A stretch of DNA of 64,000 nt from Paraburkholderia elongata (GCF_013177735.1 NZ_WOEZ01000140.1:51282-115281); one strand, 5' to 3'; positions 16,358-25,921 are shown, counted from the first letter of the stretch. A program made the numbers and translations. The notes: generated from the sequence alone by a model not told the origin.

Positions 16358-17830
16358 CTAAGCTTTGAGCACTTCCAGACGGATCGCAGCAGCAGGCCCC
16401 GGATGCTTCAGCACATGAACGACGCAAAGCGGCGCACCGTCGCGCGGTATGGCAATCGAGTCGGTTTCTCTCGGTCTGAGAGACCGCGTTGCGCCAAGGC
16501 GCCGCGCGCCATCTCCGGTCCGGATCTCGAACGAGGCCTCACACTCGCCCGCACCGGACGCGATAATCCGATAGACGCTTCCCGCTTGCGGGTTCGTGTA
16601 CCAACGCATCGAGTCTTGCCATTTGAACCACCCTGCCGGCGACGCGTCGTCTCTCAGGTAAAGAAGTTTTCGAAACACAAGCGGCTGATCGCACGCGGGC
16701 AGCGTGAGCAGTCCGCTTGTCGTGTCGAATTCACAAGTGGGCTGCCCGGTTCCATTTGCAAAGGTCCACGGTCCGCGCATCGACAGCAGGTTCATGTCCG
16801 ACCATGCGGATGGCGCAAATCTCGCACCGTTCGCGTCCAGCCATCCTTCAACGGACATCACCGGTCGCAGCGCATCGCGTATGCGCGTCAAATCCGTCTC
16901 CCAACCGCTGTTCCGCGCGCCGGTCCCGCTTCGCGACTGCGACCACGCACTGCCGATCTCGCCGTAGAACGCAAACGTGCCGACCGTCTGATCCACCAGG
17001 CGCGCGCCGAATGTCTTCAGCGTGCGCGCAATGGCGCGCGCGTGCGGGAACGCCAAACTCGCTTCGTCGAAATCGTGCGGCAACATCAGCAGGGTGCCCA
17101 TCGCGAACGGCCCCGTGTAACGCGTGCCGCCGTCGCGGTCTTCCAGCGTCGCGGGAAACACCGGCCCACTGCGCAGCACGTTGGCGTCGGCGGCCACGGC
17201 TATCGCATGAGACAGCTCGAGCAATTCCGCTTCGTGAATGCGCAACAATCCCCCAGCAGTCGATACGCCCGCCGCGCGCGGTCCGTCGGGTCTTTCGGGC
17301 GAGCCCCAACCGCCGCCACCCGCCTGGACAACCGTGTACTTTTTGGCACGCCACATCCGGGCGTTGGCGTCGTACTTCATGCCGTAGAACGAGTGAATCA
17401 ATCCGCTCACACGATCATAGATTTCGCAGTGACCATCTGTGCCCGTCGCCGGTTGCGTATCCGCAGGAAAGTGCGGAATCACCACGTTGCGATGGCGCAA
17501 TTCGTCGGACACCCACGGCCCGTGAGCGTCTTGAGCGCCGGCAATACTGACAGGCGGATCGGACGACGTTGCCTCGAACACGCGGCTTGAAAACTGTCCC
17601 TGCTCCAGATACGCCCGGTTATTCGTTGCGGGGATCGCCGTATTTCCAAGCACAGGATTCAGCGGCCTTGCATTCCACAATGACTGCGGCGAGAAAGGCT
17701 TTTCGAACAGATCCACTGATTTTGGCTGCGGCTGTGCATGCGCGACGCCGCTCAATGAAGCGAATCCGCCAACCATCGGCGCGATCGCGATCGACTTCGC
17801 CACCCGCCGTCGAAACATGTTCGTTTTCAT
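16358..17830 (-). CDS. Exported protein of unknown function in EPS operon
   Basis: 490 residues. The start at 17830 has AGGAG upstream. The N-terminus FRRRVAKSIAIAPMVGGFASLSG...HA has an Arg-rich head and hydrophobic core, compatible with Sec or Tat export. The body is rich in Trp and Gly (FSPQSLWNARPLNPVLG, HCEIYDRVSGLIHSFYG, QAGGGGWGSPERPDGPR, LRIHEAELLELSHAIAVAAD). I do not recognise a family with certainty. The position inside an EPS operon, export and a possible beta-rich fold suggest a polysaccharide-binding, modifying or degrading enzyme, as lyases and hydrolases are common in such operons; this is inference. It lies between a putative glycosyltransferase and the GT4, with 31- and 45-bp gaps. 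Confidence 0.65.
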   Translation of the reverse strand: MKTNMFRRRVAKSIAIAPMVGGFASLSGVAHAQPQPKSVDLFEKPFSPQSLWNARPLNPVLGNTAIPATNNRAYLEQGQFSSRVFEATSSDPPVSIAGAQDAHGPWVSDELRHRNVVIPHFPADTQPATGTDGHCEIYDRVSGLIHSFYGMKYDANARMWRAKKYTVVQAGGGGWGSPERPDGPRAAGVSTAGGLLRIHEAELLELSHAIAVAADANVLRSGPVFPATLEDRDGGTRYTGPFAMGTLLMLPHDFDEASLAFPHARAIARTLKTFGARLVDQTVGTFAFYGEIGSAWSQSRSGTGARNSGWETDLTRIRDALRPVMSVEGWLDANGARFAPSAWSDMNLLSMRGPWTFANGTGQPTCEFDTTSGLLTLPACDQPLVFRKLLYLRDDASPAGWFKWQDSMRWYTNPQAGSVYRIIASGAGECEASFEIRTGDGARRLGATRSLRPRETDSIAIPRDGAPLCVVHVLKHPGPAAAIRLEVLKA

Positions 17831-17861
17831 GTCACTGCTCCTGTCGAAGACCCGTACAAGC

Positions 17862-18833
17862 TCACGTCCCTTGCTTCAAGGCAAGCGCGCGGAATAGCCG
17901 CTTTTTGATACCATCAATGCGGTACTTGATCAGCAGCTTGACCGTCGCAGCCCACGCGCCGAACGTCGCCCGAATCCACACCACGGAAGACAACTCAGCG
18001 CGCGACATGCCGTTACGCAACGACGCCGCGGCCAGCCGGTACTCAGGCATCAGTAGATAAGGCCCGGCAAAGTGGCAGATCGCGGGATGCACCAGACCGT
18101 CGTATCGCTCGAAGCTGCAATAGCCGACGATAGGGTCGATATTCAGCGTACCTTTCAATCCGGTCGGCGTGCGCATCAGCCGTCCACCGTCCCGGTACAG
18201 ATTCAGGAAGCCGAGTTTCGACAGCGCGAGCGCGATCACCGTTTCATCGCCCGGTCCGCCACGGTCGAATGCTCTTAAGCCGTAGTGCCGATAGTCGTTG
18301 AAGTACTCGCGTGCCGCTGAAAAAACCGCAGTCGCTTCCGGCGAACGTCTGAAGTAGTAGACGCCGCCGTTGAACTTGGGAAACGCCTCGCCGCCGACCT
18401 TCGTCAGCGCGGCGCGCAAGTCGTCGACATACTCGTCTGTGCCGTCGATCGGGGTCAACAGATCGACGATCGGCGTGATCGGATAGCGGCGAATCTCGTC
18501 GAGTTCATCGCCGAAATCGCGCGCTGCGATGCAGTCCGAGTCGATGAAGAACGTCTCTTCGAATGGCGAATAGCGGTCCAGCAACAGCTTTTGCGCAGTC
18601 GCGATTGGCATCGAGTGATCAACCGGAATCAGCACGTCGCAGTATGCGCGCATCGTTTCGCTGTCGGACACAATCGCAATCGGTACGCCCGGCATGTTAC
18701 GTCGCAACGACAACGATAAGGTCTCAGCCTGCTTCAGATAGCGATTCGCACCGGTTGCTATCGTGATGAAGCCCAAACCCCTGAAACGCGCCGCATTCTC
18801 TGCTGTCGCGCCATGTATCGCATCTGTGCCCAT
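17862..18833 (-). CDS. Putative glycosyltransferase (GT-A, GT8-like)
   Basis: 323 residues from the ATG at 18833 (GTG at 18836 also possible) behind GGGAG. The N-terminal half has a nucleotide-diphospho-sugar fold: GLGFITIATGANRYLKQAETL, then ETFFIDSDCIAARDF with a DxD-like motif, KFNGGVYYFRR and GGPGDETVIALAL. The C-terminus has a hydrophobic patch and a basic tail (IDGIKKRLFRALALKQ) that may associate with the membrane. It is distant from characterised families. In the EPS operon it probably adds a sugar to the repeat unit. Confidence 0.7.
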   Translation of the reverse strand: MGTDAIHGATAENAARFRGLGFITIATGANRYLKQAETLSLSLRRNMPGVPIAIVSDSETMRAYCDVLIPVDHSMPIATAQKLLLDRYSPFEETFFIDSDCIAARDFGDELDEIRRYPITPIVDLLTPIDGTDEYVDDLRAALTKVGGEAFPKFNGGVYYFRRSPEATAVFSAAREYFNDYRHYGLRAFDRGGPGDETVIALALSKLGFLNLYRDGGRLMRTPTGLKGTLNIDPIVGYCSFERYDGLVHPAICHFAGPYLLMPEYRLAAASLRNGMSRAELSSVVWIRATFGAWAATVKLLIKYRIDGIKKRLFRALALKQGT

Positions 18834-18896
18834 CACGTCACTCCCACGATGTTCGACAAGCCAACGCCCGTAAAGACCGAACCGCTTCTCGCGGTC

Positions 18897-19892
18897 TTAA
18901 GCACGGATCGCACTCAACACGCTCAATGCACTGTGGCGGATACTCGCGCGCAAAATCCTCAGAAACAGCGCGGGTGACGCGCGCCATTTGAACAGCCGGA
19001 GCCAGTCTTCGAACGTCGGACGCGTGCCGTAAAACGGCGAGAAGATTTGCATGTACAAACGGTGATGAAGATGCTTCGGCACATCCAGATGCTTGCTCGA
19101 GATCAGATCGAACGCGCGTCGCAGTGAATGGGTGTTGGCGGAGATGCGGTCGCGTCGCGGGTCCACATAGCAGACGTAAGTCGCGTCCTTCTCTCTGAGC
19201 GCCGCGCCGTGCGACTGAACCAGCCGCATGAACATCTCGAGATCCTGCCAGGCGGGAAGATCCTTGTCGTAGCCACCTATCTTCAGAATCCGCTCGAGCG
19301 GACAGAAAATCTGGTTGCCGATAAAGTTATGCGTGAACAGATCCGCGTAGCTGACCGAGTCTTTCCGGTCCACCGTGACGGTTGCGTTAACGCCGTCCGT
19401 CATCACGCTCTCTGTGAAGAGGCACGAGATGGATTGGGCCGCGTCGCCCAGCGATTCCCATTTCGCTACCAGCAACGCGATCCGGTCGGGCAGAAACTCG
19501 TCGTCGTCGTCGAGGCCGGTGACGTATTGCGCATTGGCAAGACGAATCGCGAGGTTACGCGCGGACGGCGCTCCCATCGATTTCTCTGTATGGAACACGG
19601 TCAGGCGCGGTTCACGGGCAGCGAGTGCGTCGAGGAACTGGCGCGTGTCGTCGGTCGAGCCGTCGTTCACGACGATTGCCGCGATATTCGTGTACGTCTG
19701 CCCGAACACCGACGCGAGCGCCCTCTCCAGCAGAACCCGCCTGTTCTTCGTCGGAATGATGATCGCAACCTGTTCGCACGCGTTTGCGTTCAAGCTCGCG
19801 GCCGGAGTCTCCGTGGACTGTGGTGCGCCAGTTGACGGCGCACCTTCGATGAGGCGTAGATCAGCGCGCATGGCTGTAGTACCCGGCGCCAT
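18897..19892 (-). CDS. Glycosyltransferase family 2
   Basis: 331 residues from 19892 (an ATG at 19871 gives 324); either start overlaps the end of the BY-kinase gene, so translation is probably coupled. GT-A domain: AIIIPTKNRRVLLERALASVFGQTY, VVNDGSTDDTRQF and the DDDDEFLPDRI acidic motif. C-terminal helices (DWLRLFKWRASPALFLRIL) may dock to the membrane. It adds one residue of the EPS repeat unit. Confidence 0.88.
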   Translation of the reverse strand: MAPGTTAMRADLRLIEGAPSTGAPQSTETPAASLNANACEQVAIIIPTKNRRVLLERALASVFGQTYTNIAAIVVNDGSTDDTRQFLDALAAREPRLTVFHTEKSMGAPSARNLAIRLANAQYVTGLDDDDEFLPDRIALLVAKWESLGDAAQSISCLFTESVMTDGVNATVTVDRKDSVSYADLFTHNFIGNQIFCPLERILKIGGYDKDLPAWQDLEMFMRLVQSHGAALREKDATYVCYVDPRRDRISANTHSLRRAFDLISSKHLDVPKHLHHRLYMQIFSPFYGTRPTFEDWLRLFKWRASPALFLRILRASIRHSALSVLSAIRA

Positions 19893-22047
19893 ACTTGACT
19901 CGCTGCTGCGGGATATCGGTCAGAAGCGCGCCCTTGATCGACACGCCCGCATGAAGAAGGCGGTTCGCCGTCTCCGTCACTTCGCCGATCGGGCTATGAC
20001 CGAAACGGAACACCAGCAATGACACGCCTGCGTGTTTGCAGATCAATACCGGATCGGTGACGGCGAGTACCGGCGGGGTGTCGATAATCACGACATCGTA
20101 TGCGGCTGAACATTCGTCGAGGACCTTTGTAAAGCGCTCGCGCAACAACAACTCGGACGGATTCTTTTCGTCCGAGCCGCGCGGCAGCACATCGACGCCA
20201 GGCAACACATCGCGAACAATGCTGTCGTGCAGACCGCGACCGCGGATCACGTCCGACAAACCCGGCGAACGCGGCATGCCCAGCACGGTATCGAGAACCC
20301 CGCGCCGCATATCGCCGTCGATCAGCAAGACGCGCTTGTCGCCGCTCGCAAGCACAGCGGCAAGGTTTAGCGCGATGAACGACTTGCCTGCTTCGGGGCG
20401 TGGGCCGGTTAGCGCGATGATATTGTTGGACGCTTCGCCAAGACCGAACTTCAACGCGGTGCGCAGACTGCGAATGCCTTCTACCGCGATATCGTCCGGG
20501 GCGGCCAGCGCGAGCACGTTGGCATCGCCCGGCTGGTTGCGACCGAGGCGCCGGTTCATGCGACGCTGCGCAAAGCTTCGCGGTACCGCCGCAAACACCG
20601 GCACGCCGAGTGCCGTTTCGATCTCGCTCGCCGTCTCGACGCCGCCAAACACGGCGCGTCTCACGAACGACAGCCCTACGCCCGCGAACAGACCCAGCAC
20701 TGACGTGATCGCAACGATGATCCAGCGTTTGGGCCACACCGCCGTCTCGGGCGTCACCGCGAAATCGACAAGCCGCACATTGCCGAGCTGCCCCGCCTTC
20801 GTGATCCGCAATTGCTGCGCACTGTCGAGCAGACTCGTATAAAGTTCCGTGTCGACACGCACGTCACGCAGCAAACGCAGTGCGGATTGCTCGGTTTCCG
20901 GCAGCCCCGCGACGTTTTTGCTCAGCGACTCCTGTTGACCTTGCAGCGCCGTGATCTGCGAATCCAGCGCGACGACCGCGGGATGCGTGTCGGCAAAACG
21001 CTGACTCATTTCCAGACGGCGTTGCTGAAGCTCGGTGAGTTTCGCCTTGTTATCGACGACCTGCTGCAGTAGCAAACGCTCTTCTTCCGAGATGTTCGCC
21101 GTGCCTTTCCTGTTGCGGAAATCGTTATAGCGCGTCTCCGCCTGCTCCAGTTCCTTGCGCAGATCCGGTAGCTGATGGTTCAGGAATTCCAGCGCTTTCT
21201 CCGCGTCCGCGGACTTGCGATCGATGTTCTGCTGCAGATAAGCCTGAGCCAGAGAATTGACGATGTCGGCGGTGCGGGTTGCGTCGGTGCCATCGAGCGA
21301 CAGCTTGATGATATCGGCCTGCTTGCTCTTCTCGTCGATCTTCAACGCGTTTTGCAGGGTGGCGGTCGCCTTGAGCGGCGATGTCCGCATCAACCGGAAC
21401 TCAGTGCCCGGTCGCGCGACCAGACGATCGACCATCACCTCGACAAACCGGCCGCGCGCCAGCGTACCTGCCGTGCCATGCAACACCGGCTTATGGTCTG
21501 CGTCGAATAGATCGTACGCACCATTTTCCCTTGCGATGAGCGTGTAACGGGTTTCGTAGTCGTCGCGCGGCACATTGAAGGTGGACACGGCGATCTTCTC
21601 GCCGCCCCACGCGAATTTCGACAACCCCGGAAGCGGTGACGCGAGCTCTTCGCTCCCGTTGAAACGTGCGATCGCCGCGCCGATCACCGGGAAATAATGC
21701 GGCGAAGCGGTGATGTCCAGATGCAGGTTATGGACGGCCTGATCGGCCACCAGCCGCGACTTGACCACTTCGATTTCAGACGCCGCGGTCTGCTTGGTAT
21801 CGAAAATCGACGCGAGCCCATTCAATGCGCCTTGCGCGGGATTGATGCTCTCTTCGATCTGGAACATTGCGTCCGCACGATAGACCGGACTGGCGAGCAG
21901 CGAATACGCGACACCGGCACACGCGCCCGCGATGGTCCACGCTGCGATTGTCTTCCATTTTTCACGCACCACGGAGAGATAGTTGGACAGATCGATCTCT
22001 TCATCGCCGGCCGGCGCGATACGGTAGGGTTTATGAATTAGTTGCAT
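19861..22047 (-). CDS. wzc: Polysaccharide co-polymerase with tyrosine autokinase domain (BY-kinase, Wzc/BceF-like)
   Basis: 728 residues from the ATG at 22047, which overlaps the phosphatase gene by 10 bp. N-terminal Wzz domain: first membrane segment at about 35-55 (TIAAWTIAGACAGVAYSLLAS), a long periplasmic coiled-coil region, and a second membrane segment near 440 (RWIIVAITSVLGLFAGVGL). The C-terminal BY-kinase has Walker A (GPRPEAGKS), Walker A' (VLLIDGDMRRG) and Walker B (VVIIDTPPVL). The tail carries only a short tyrosine cluster (KYGAGYYSHAR). It controls chain length and export together with the OPX protein. It is cycled by the phosphatase encoded just upstream. Confidence 0.93.
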   Translation of the reverse strand: MQLIHKPYRIAPAGDEEIDLSNYLSVVREKWKTIAAWTIAGACAGVAYSLLASPVYRADAMFQIEESINPAQGALNGLASIFDTKQTAASEIEVVKSRLVADQAVHNLHLDITASPHYFPVIGAAIARFNGSEELASPLPGLSKFAWGGEKIAVSTFNVPRDDYETRYTLIARENGAYDLFDADHKPVLHGTAGTLARGRFVEVMVDRLVARPGTEFRLMRTSPLKATATLQNALKIDEKSKQADIIKLSLDGTDATRTADIVNSLAQAYLQQNIDRKSADAEKALEFLNHQLPDLRKELEQAETRYNDFRNRKGTANISEEERLLLQQVVDNKAKLTELQQRRLEMSQRFADTHPAVVALDSQITALQGQQESLSKNVAGLPETEQSALRLLRDVRVDTELYTSLLDSAQQLRITKAGQLGNVRLVDFAVTPETAVWPKRWIIVAITSVLGLFAGVGLSFVRRAVFGGVETASEIETALGVPVFAAVPRSFAQRRMNRRLGRNQPGDANVLALAAPDDIAVEGIRSLRTALKFGLGEASNNIIALTGPRPEAGKSFIALNLAAVLASGDKRVLLIDGDMRRGVLDTVLGMPRSPGLSDVIRGRGLHDSIVRDVLPGVDVLPRGSDEKNPSELLLRERFTKVLDECSAAYDVVIIDTPPVLAVTDPVLICKHAGVSLLVFRFGHSPIGEVTETANRLLHAGVSIKGALLTDIPQQRVKYGAGYYSHAR

Positions 22048-22493
22048 GTGCTTGAATAGGTGAGGTTGCCGATCAGCTCGAGCCAGTGTTCGAGTCCGCA
22101 TTCGATCTGGGCGAGGCATGCTTCGAATGCATCACGCCGTAACCGGTATGGATCTACAACGTCGATCTGTTCTTTATGTCCAAGCCGGTACACCTTCCCA
22201 ATCGCGAACGGATGCGCGATTTCGATGCGCTTGCATTGCGCCCGCGTCATCGCGAGTACGATCTGCGCGGACCTGACGTGCTGCAATTCGAGTTGTCTGC
22301 CGACATGCGCGCCGATATCGATCCCACGTTCAGCCATCAAGCCGCGTGCAATCGGATCGGCGCGCTGCCCGACCAGCGCGCTCAGCCCCGCCGACATCAC
22401 ATCGACACCCGGCAGCGCATTCGCGAGAAGACCTTGAGCCATTGGGCTGCGGCAAATATTGCCTTCGCAGACGATGAGAATTTCGCTGATCAT
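22038..22493 (-). CDS. wzb: Low-molecular-weight protein tyrosine phosphatase (Wzb/BceD-like)
   Basis: 151 residues. The CX5R catalytic loop CEGNICRS is close to the N-terminus. The general-acid region is DVVDPYR, where DP is the usual signature. Full length for the family. It dephosphorylates the BY-kinase encoded next in the operon. Its ATG overlaps the stop codon of the OPX gene by 4 bp, and its 3' end overlaps the kinase gene by 10 bp. This is strong translational coupling of export, phosphatase and kinase proteins. Confidence 0.93.
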   Translation of the reverse strand: MISEILIVCEGNICRSPMAQGLLANALPGVDVMSAGLSALVGQRADPIARGLMAERGIDIGAHVGRQLELQHVRSAQIVLAMTRAQCKRIEIAHPFAIGKVYRLGHKEQIDVVDPYRLRRDAFEACLAQIECGLEHWLELIGNLTYSSTCN

Positions 22494-23662
22494 TTGGCTA
22501 TCAACGCACCGGTAAGCGCTGCATTGACGCCCGGCAGCAGCAGTTGAAGGACACGGCTAAAGCGCACCAGACCGTTACCGTCCACGTAGACGACATCGCG
22601 CGGCTGCAACTCGAACTGGTTGGCCAGCACCATCGATACCGGCGATTGCCCGTCGAGATGGAAGACCTTGAGATCGCTTTGGTCCTTGCCGCGAATCACG
22701 TAGATTTGCGCCGCATCGGCACTCGCGGTGTTGATGCTGCCCGCCTGAGAAAGCGCATCGCTCAGGGTGAGCGTGCCGGACCTCATCGGCACGGCCGTGG
22801 TCGGACGGTTGACCTCGCCCATCACATAGACACCGTTGTCGTCACGGGCCACCACGCGCAGCAGATCGCCGCCCTTCAACACGATTTCTGCCGGGTTGAC
22901 GCCCTTCGCAATCATCTGCGACAGATCGAGCCGGTACGTCGCGCCGTCTCTGACGAGGATCATGCGGCTCTGGTCGGCTGTCGTCGCGAAGCCTCCAGCC
23001 CGGCCGATCGCTTCGTACAAGGTCATCTGGATATCGTTGACCGGCTGCGGACCAGGCACCTTGACCTCGCCATCGACATAGACTTGCTGCGACCGGTACG
23101 ACGCGACACGTACCGTCAGTTGTGGCCTGATGAACACCTTGGCGAGCTGCGCGTAAAGCTCGACGCGCATTTGCTCGACCGTCTTGCCGACCGCCGGCAC
23201 GTTGCCGACATAGGGGAATTGCACGTTGCCAAGGCTGTCGATGACAAAACCTTGCGGCGGATCGTTCGGGCGGCTCGTGGCAGGCGCTGTTTGCGTTCCC
23301 AACGCGGCATTGAGCTCCGGGTGGTCCCATACCGTGATCTGCAGCACGTCGCCTACGCCGAGCCGATACGCGCCCGCTTTCGCGAACAGCGTCTGGTTCT
23401 CTTCGACGCTCTTTCGTGCGCCGGCATCCTGTATCTGCCGGATCAACGTGAGGTCGATCGGCGTAATGGAGATACCCAGATCCGACGCGGGGGTCGCCTC
23501 GCCCGCGCTGACCGCCGGCACGCTCGGCGATTTCCCCATCTTCATGCCCGGTGCAACAGCGCATGCGCCAAGTGTTGCCGTTATTGCGGCGCAGGCGGCT
23601 ACGCGAGCCAACGCGCGCAAAAACGGCCTGACGCTAATCCCCGTGGATAAATAATGATTCAC
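22490..23662 (-). CDS. wza: Outer-membrane polysaccharide export lipoprotein (OPX, Wza/BceE-like)
   Basis: 390 residues from the GTG at 23662, with GGGG upstream; a TTG one codon earlier is possible. A signal peptide ends in a lipobox (TLGAC, Cys near residue 34). The PES/Poly_export domain includes YRLGVGDVLQITVWDHPEL and GFVIDSLGNVQFPYVGNV. SLBB domains follow (VYVDGEVKVPGPQ and VYVMGEVNRP). It forms the outer-membrane channel for the polymer. First gene of the minus-strand operon wza-wzb-wzc-GT2-GT-exported protein-GT4-GT2. Predicted sigma-54 promoter at 24001-24016, giving a leader of about 330 nt. Confidence 0.93.
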   Translation of the reverse strand: MNHYLSTGISVRPFLRALARVAACAAITATLGACAVAPGMKMGKSPSVPAVSAGEATPASDLGISITPIDLTLIRQIQDAGARKSVEENQTLFAKAGAYRLGVGDVLQITVWDHPELNAALGTQTAPATSRPNDPPQGFVIDSLGNVQFPYVGNVPAVGKTVEQMRVELYAQLAKVFIRPQLTVRVASYRSQQVYVDGEVKVPGPQPVNDIQMTLYEAIGRAGGFATTADQSRMILVRDGATYRLDLSQMIAKGVNPAEIVLKGGDLLRVVARDDNGVYVMGEVNRPTTAVPMRSGTLTLSDALSQAGSINTASADAAQIYVIRGKDQSDLKVFHLDGQSPVSMVLANQFELQPRDVVYVDGNGLVRFSRVLQLLLPGVNAALTGALIAK

Positions 23663-24000
23663 CAACGCCCCGTATTTTATTTAGAGCTACTGTCTCGCCT
23701 GGCCGCAAGTCGCGCGGATGGAGCAGCGTCTCTTCTCTCATGCAACCCGAACGTCGAACCGCAACGATCGGCCCCCGATACACTTCTCGATCTAGTAGGC
23801 TGCGAAGGCCGCACCGTTGTTCTTTCGATTAGATCCGGCGCGCCTGCAATAAAATTATCTATATTTGAACCAACAGCACTTCTGGTCTGAAATTCTGTTT
23901 TTACCTTCATCGACTCAACCTTCCCCGCCCTGGCGTCCGTCAAACGCGCGTTGGATGCAAGCGCCGTCAGGAGGGAAGAATTCATTGCTTATTCCTCTAA

Positions 24001-24016
24001 TGCAGAAAACGTGCCA
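24001..24016 (-). promoter_or_regulatory. Sigma-54 promoter of the wza operon
   Basis: On the minus strand: TGGCACGTTTTCTGCA. It matches the RpoN consensus TGGCACG-N4-TTGCW except T12. The predicted start is near 23990, about 330 nt before wza. Two GTTACGT(A/G)AC sites lie 116-158 bp upstream. Confidence 0.78.
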
Positions 24017-24131
24017 TCGGTACGGACATTCGCAAAAGAAGCGGGCGGGTCTTTCCCATCCCCTTCAGATAGGGGACCTCGTCGATTTTTGTTCGGACTG
24101 GCATCGCGGCGATCTGGTGCGGCGCAAAAAC

Positions 24132-24174
24132 GTTACGTGACATCGCTTGCGTGCCGTCCACGTTGTTACGTAAC
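24132..24174. promoter_or_regulatory. Two GTTACGTRAC sites, candidate enhancer-binding-protein sites
   Basis: GTTACGTGAC (24132-24141) and the perfect palindrome GTTACGTAAC (24165-24174). Centre spacing is 33 bp, about three helical turns. They lie 116-158 bp upstream of the wza promoter and about 184-226 bp upstream of the divergent ugd promoter, so one activator could serve both. Confidence 0.55.
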
Positions 24175-24357
24175 CCCGCAACCGGCATTCAGATGGGTCA
24201 TTCATAACACGCTGCATCGAACGCGCTTCTCTGCAACAGATTCGTACAGCCGCTTGTCCACCCGAACATCGCCATGCGGGTCTTCCTAATCGTTTCGCAC
24301 GGTTGAGGAGGCGCTTGAATGCCACGTCCCTTGAGCGAATCCAACTCAAATAAGAGA

Positions 24358-24373
24358 TTGGTACGGATGTTGC
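24358..24373 (+). promoter_or_regulatory. Sigma-54 promoter of the ugd-wzx-wzy operon
   Basis: TGGTACGGATGTTGCG: -24 GG and -12 TTGC elements with exact spacing and one mismatch (C4 to T) in the TGGCACG block. The predicted start is near 24385, giving a leader of about 110 nt. Confidence 0.7.
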
Positions 24374-24496
24374 GTAAGAAGGCTCAGCTTTTTGAAAAGC
24401 GCTGCGTCGGGTACGTCATCAGGTGTTACGGGGGCAATGGGGTTTGCCAACCGGATGACGCGCGAAGCATCAATAAATATCGACACCGCGAATACC

Positions 24497-25903
24497 ATGA
24501 AAATAACCATAGTCGGCACCGGATACGTGGGCCTTGTGACGGCCGCGTGCCTCGCAGAACTCGGCAATGAGGTCTTTTGTCTCGATGTCGACTCACACAA
24601 GATCGACGCGCTCAATAGCGGTCATATTCCGATTCACGAACCGGGCCTCGATGCGATCATCAGCCGGAATCGCTCGGCTGGACGGATTAGCTTTTCGACC
24701 GATATCCGGGCCAGCGTGGAACACGGCGACCTGCAATTCATTGCCGTCGGCACACCGTCCGACGAAGACGGCTCCGCAGACCTTCAGTACGTGCTCGCAG
24801 CGGCGCGCAATATCGGCCGCTATATGACCGGCTTCAAGGTGATCGTCGATAAATCCGCCGTACCGGTTGGGACGGGCGAAAGAGTACGACGCGTCATCGA
24901 ACAGGAACTGACGCGACGCGAGATCAACGATCCGGCGCACACATTCTCGGTGATTTCGAATCCGGAATTCCTTAAGGAAGGCGCAGCGGTAGAAGACTTC
25001 ATGCGGCCCGACCGGATCGTGATCGGTGTCGAAGCAGACGGCGCGAATAGCCGCCGTGCCGGCGATATGATGCGTCGCCTGTATGCGCCGTTCAACCGGA
25101 ACCACGAACGTACGCTGTATATGGATATCCGGTCGGCGGAATTCACGAAGTACGCAGCCAATGCGATGCTCGCCACGCGCATTTCGTTCATGAACGAGAT
25201 GGCCAATCTGTCCGATCGGGTCGGCGCCGATATCGAAGCAGTGCGACGCGGGATCGGCGCGGACCCGCGCATCGGCTATCACTTTCTGTACGCCGGTTGC
25301 GGCTACGGCGGCTCGTGTTTTCCGAAAGACGTGCGCGCATTGATCTCGACCGGGCTTGAAGTCGGCGAGGACCTGAAAATTCTCGGCGCGGTCGAATCCG
25401 TGAACGATCGTCAGAAGGACGTGCTGATCCGGAAGATCACTCGCGCCTACGGCGACGATCTGTCCTCGATGACATTTGCGGTCTGGGGGCTCGCGTTCAA
25501 ACCGAATACCGACGACATGCGCGAAGCGCCGAGCCGACGCCTCATCGCCGATCTGCTCGCGCGCGGCGCGCGGGTCCGCGCATACGATCCGGTCGCGATG
25601 GACGCGGCACGAGCCGTTTTGGAAGATGATCTCGCGCGACAGCGCGGCACGTTCTCCAGACTGACGTTCGCGGCCAACCCGATCGAGACGGTCGAGGATG
25701 CGGACGCACTCGTCGTCGTAACCGAATGGAAAGAGTTCAAGAGCCCGGACTTCGGCGAACTGCACCGTGCGATGAAAGCGCCGGTCATCTTCGACGGCCG
25801 CAATCTCTATGAGCCGCAACAGATGCGCGAGTGGGGCTTCACGTATCACGCGATCGGCCGCTCGAGCGGGCTGGAAGTGGCGCTGGAAGTATCGGCGCAC
25901 TAA
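24497..25903 (+). CDS. ugd: UDP-glucose 6-dehydrogenase
   Basis: 468 residues from the ATG at 24497; longer upstream frames run into the promoter. The N-terminal Rossmann motif GTGYVGLVTA, the substrate segment SNPEFLKEGAA, the catalytic-cysteine motif GYGGSCFPKD and the C-terminal WGLAFKPNTDDMREAPS all match the family at full length. It oxidises UDP-glucose to UDP-glucuronate using two NAD+, supplying glucuronic acid for an acidic exopolysaccharide. It heads the plus-strand operon with flippase and polymerase genes (18-bp gap to the next gene). Confidence 0.96.
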   Translation: MKITIVGTGYVGLVTAACLAELGNEVFCLDVDSHKIDALNSGHIPIHEPGLDAIISRNRSAGRISFSTDIRASVEHGDLQFIAVGTPSDEDGSADLQYVLAAARNIGRYMTGFKVIVDKSAVPVGTGERVRRVIEQELTRREINDPAHTFSVISNPEFLKEGAAVEDFMRPDRIVIGVEADGANSRRAGDMMRRLYAPFNRNHERTLYMDIRSAEFTKYAANAMLATRISFMNEMANLSDRVGADIEAVRRGIGADPRIGYHFLYAGCGYGGSCFPKDVRALISTGLEVGEDLKILGAVESVNDRQKDVLIRKITRAYGDDLSSMTFAVWGLAFKPNTDDMREAPSRRLIADLLARGARVRAYDPVAMDAARAVLEDDLARQRGTFSRLTFAANPIETVEDADALVVVTEWKEFKSPDFGELHRAMKAPVIFDGRNLYEPQQMREWGFTYHAIGRSSGLEVALEVSAH

Positions 25904-25921
25904 CGCTGCGAGAGTCGAGTC

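Larger units (their letters stand above)
23663..24496. other. Divergent EPS control region (wza / ugd)
   Basis: 834 bp without a convincing gene. It carries two opposed sigma-54-type promoters (24001-24016 minus, 24358-24373 plus), the palindrome GTTACGTAAC at 24165-24174 and its variant GTTACGTGAC at 24132-24141. An AT-rich stretch lies at 23830-23910. A minus-strand frame from 23910 to 23677 (77 codons, GGGGAAGG upstream) uses rare codons such as ATA, CTA and AGA, and is not called. Confidence 0.6.

Noticed and set aside
16004..17590. 528-codon plus-strand open frame
   Set aside because: Antisense to the exported EPS protein and GT4 gene. Its Arg-rich composition shows no protein family features.
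22544..23650. 368-codon plus-strand open frame
   Set aside because: Exact antisense shadow of wza, which has a lipobox, export domains and operon context.
23677..23910. 77-codon minus-strand frame in the wza leader
   Set aside because: It has an acceptable ribosome site but uses rare codons (ATA, CTA, AGA) and ends in a low-complexity Arg/Ser tail, so it is probably untranslated leader. Mentioned as a test in the findings.
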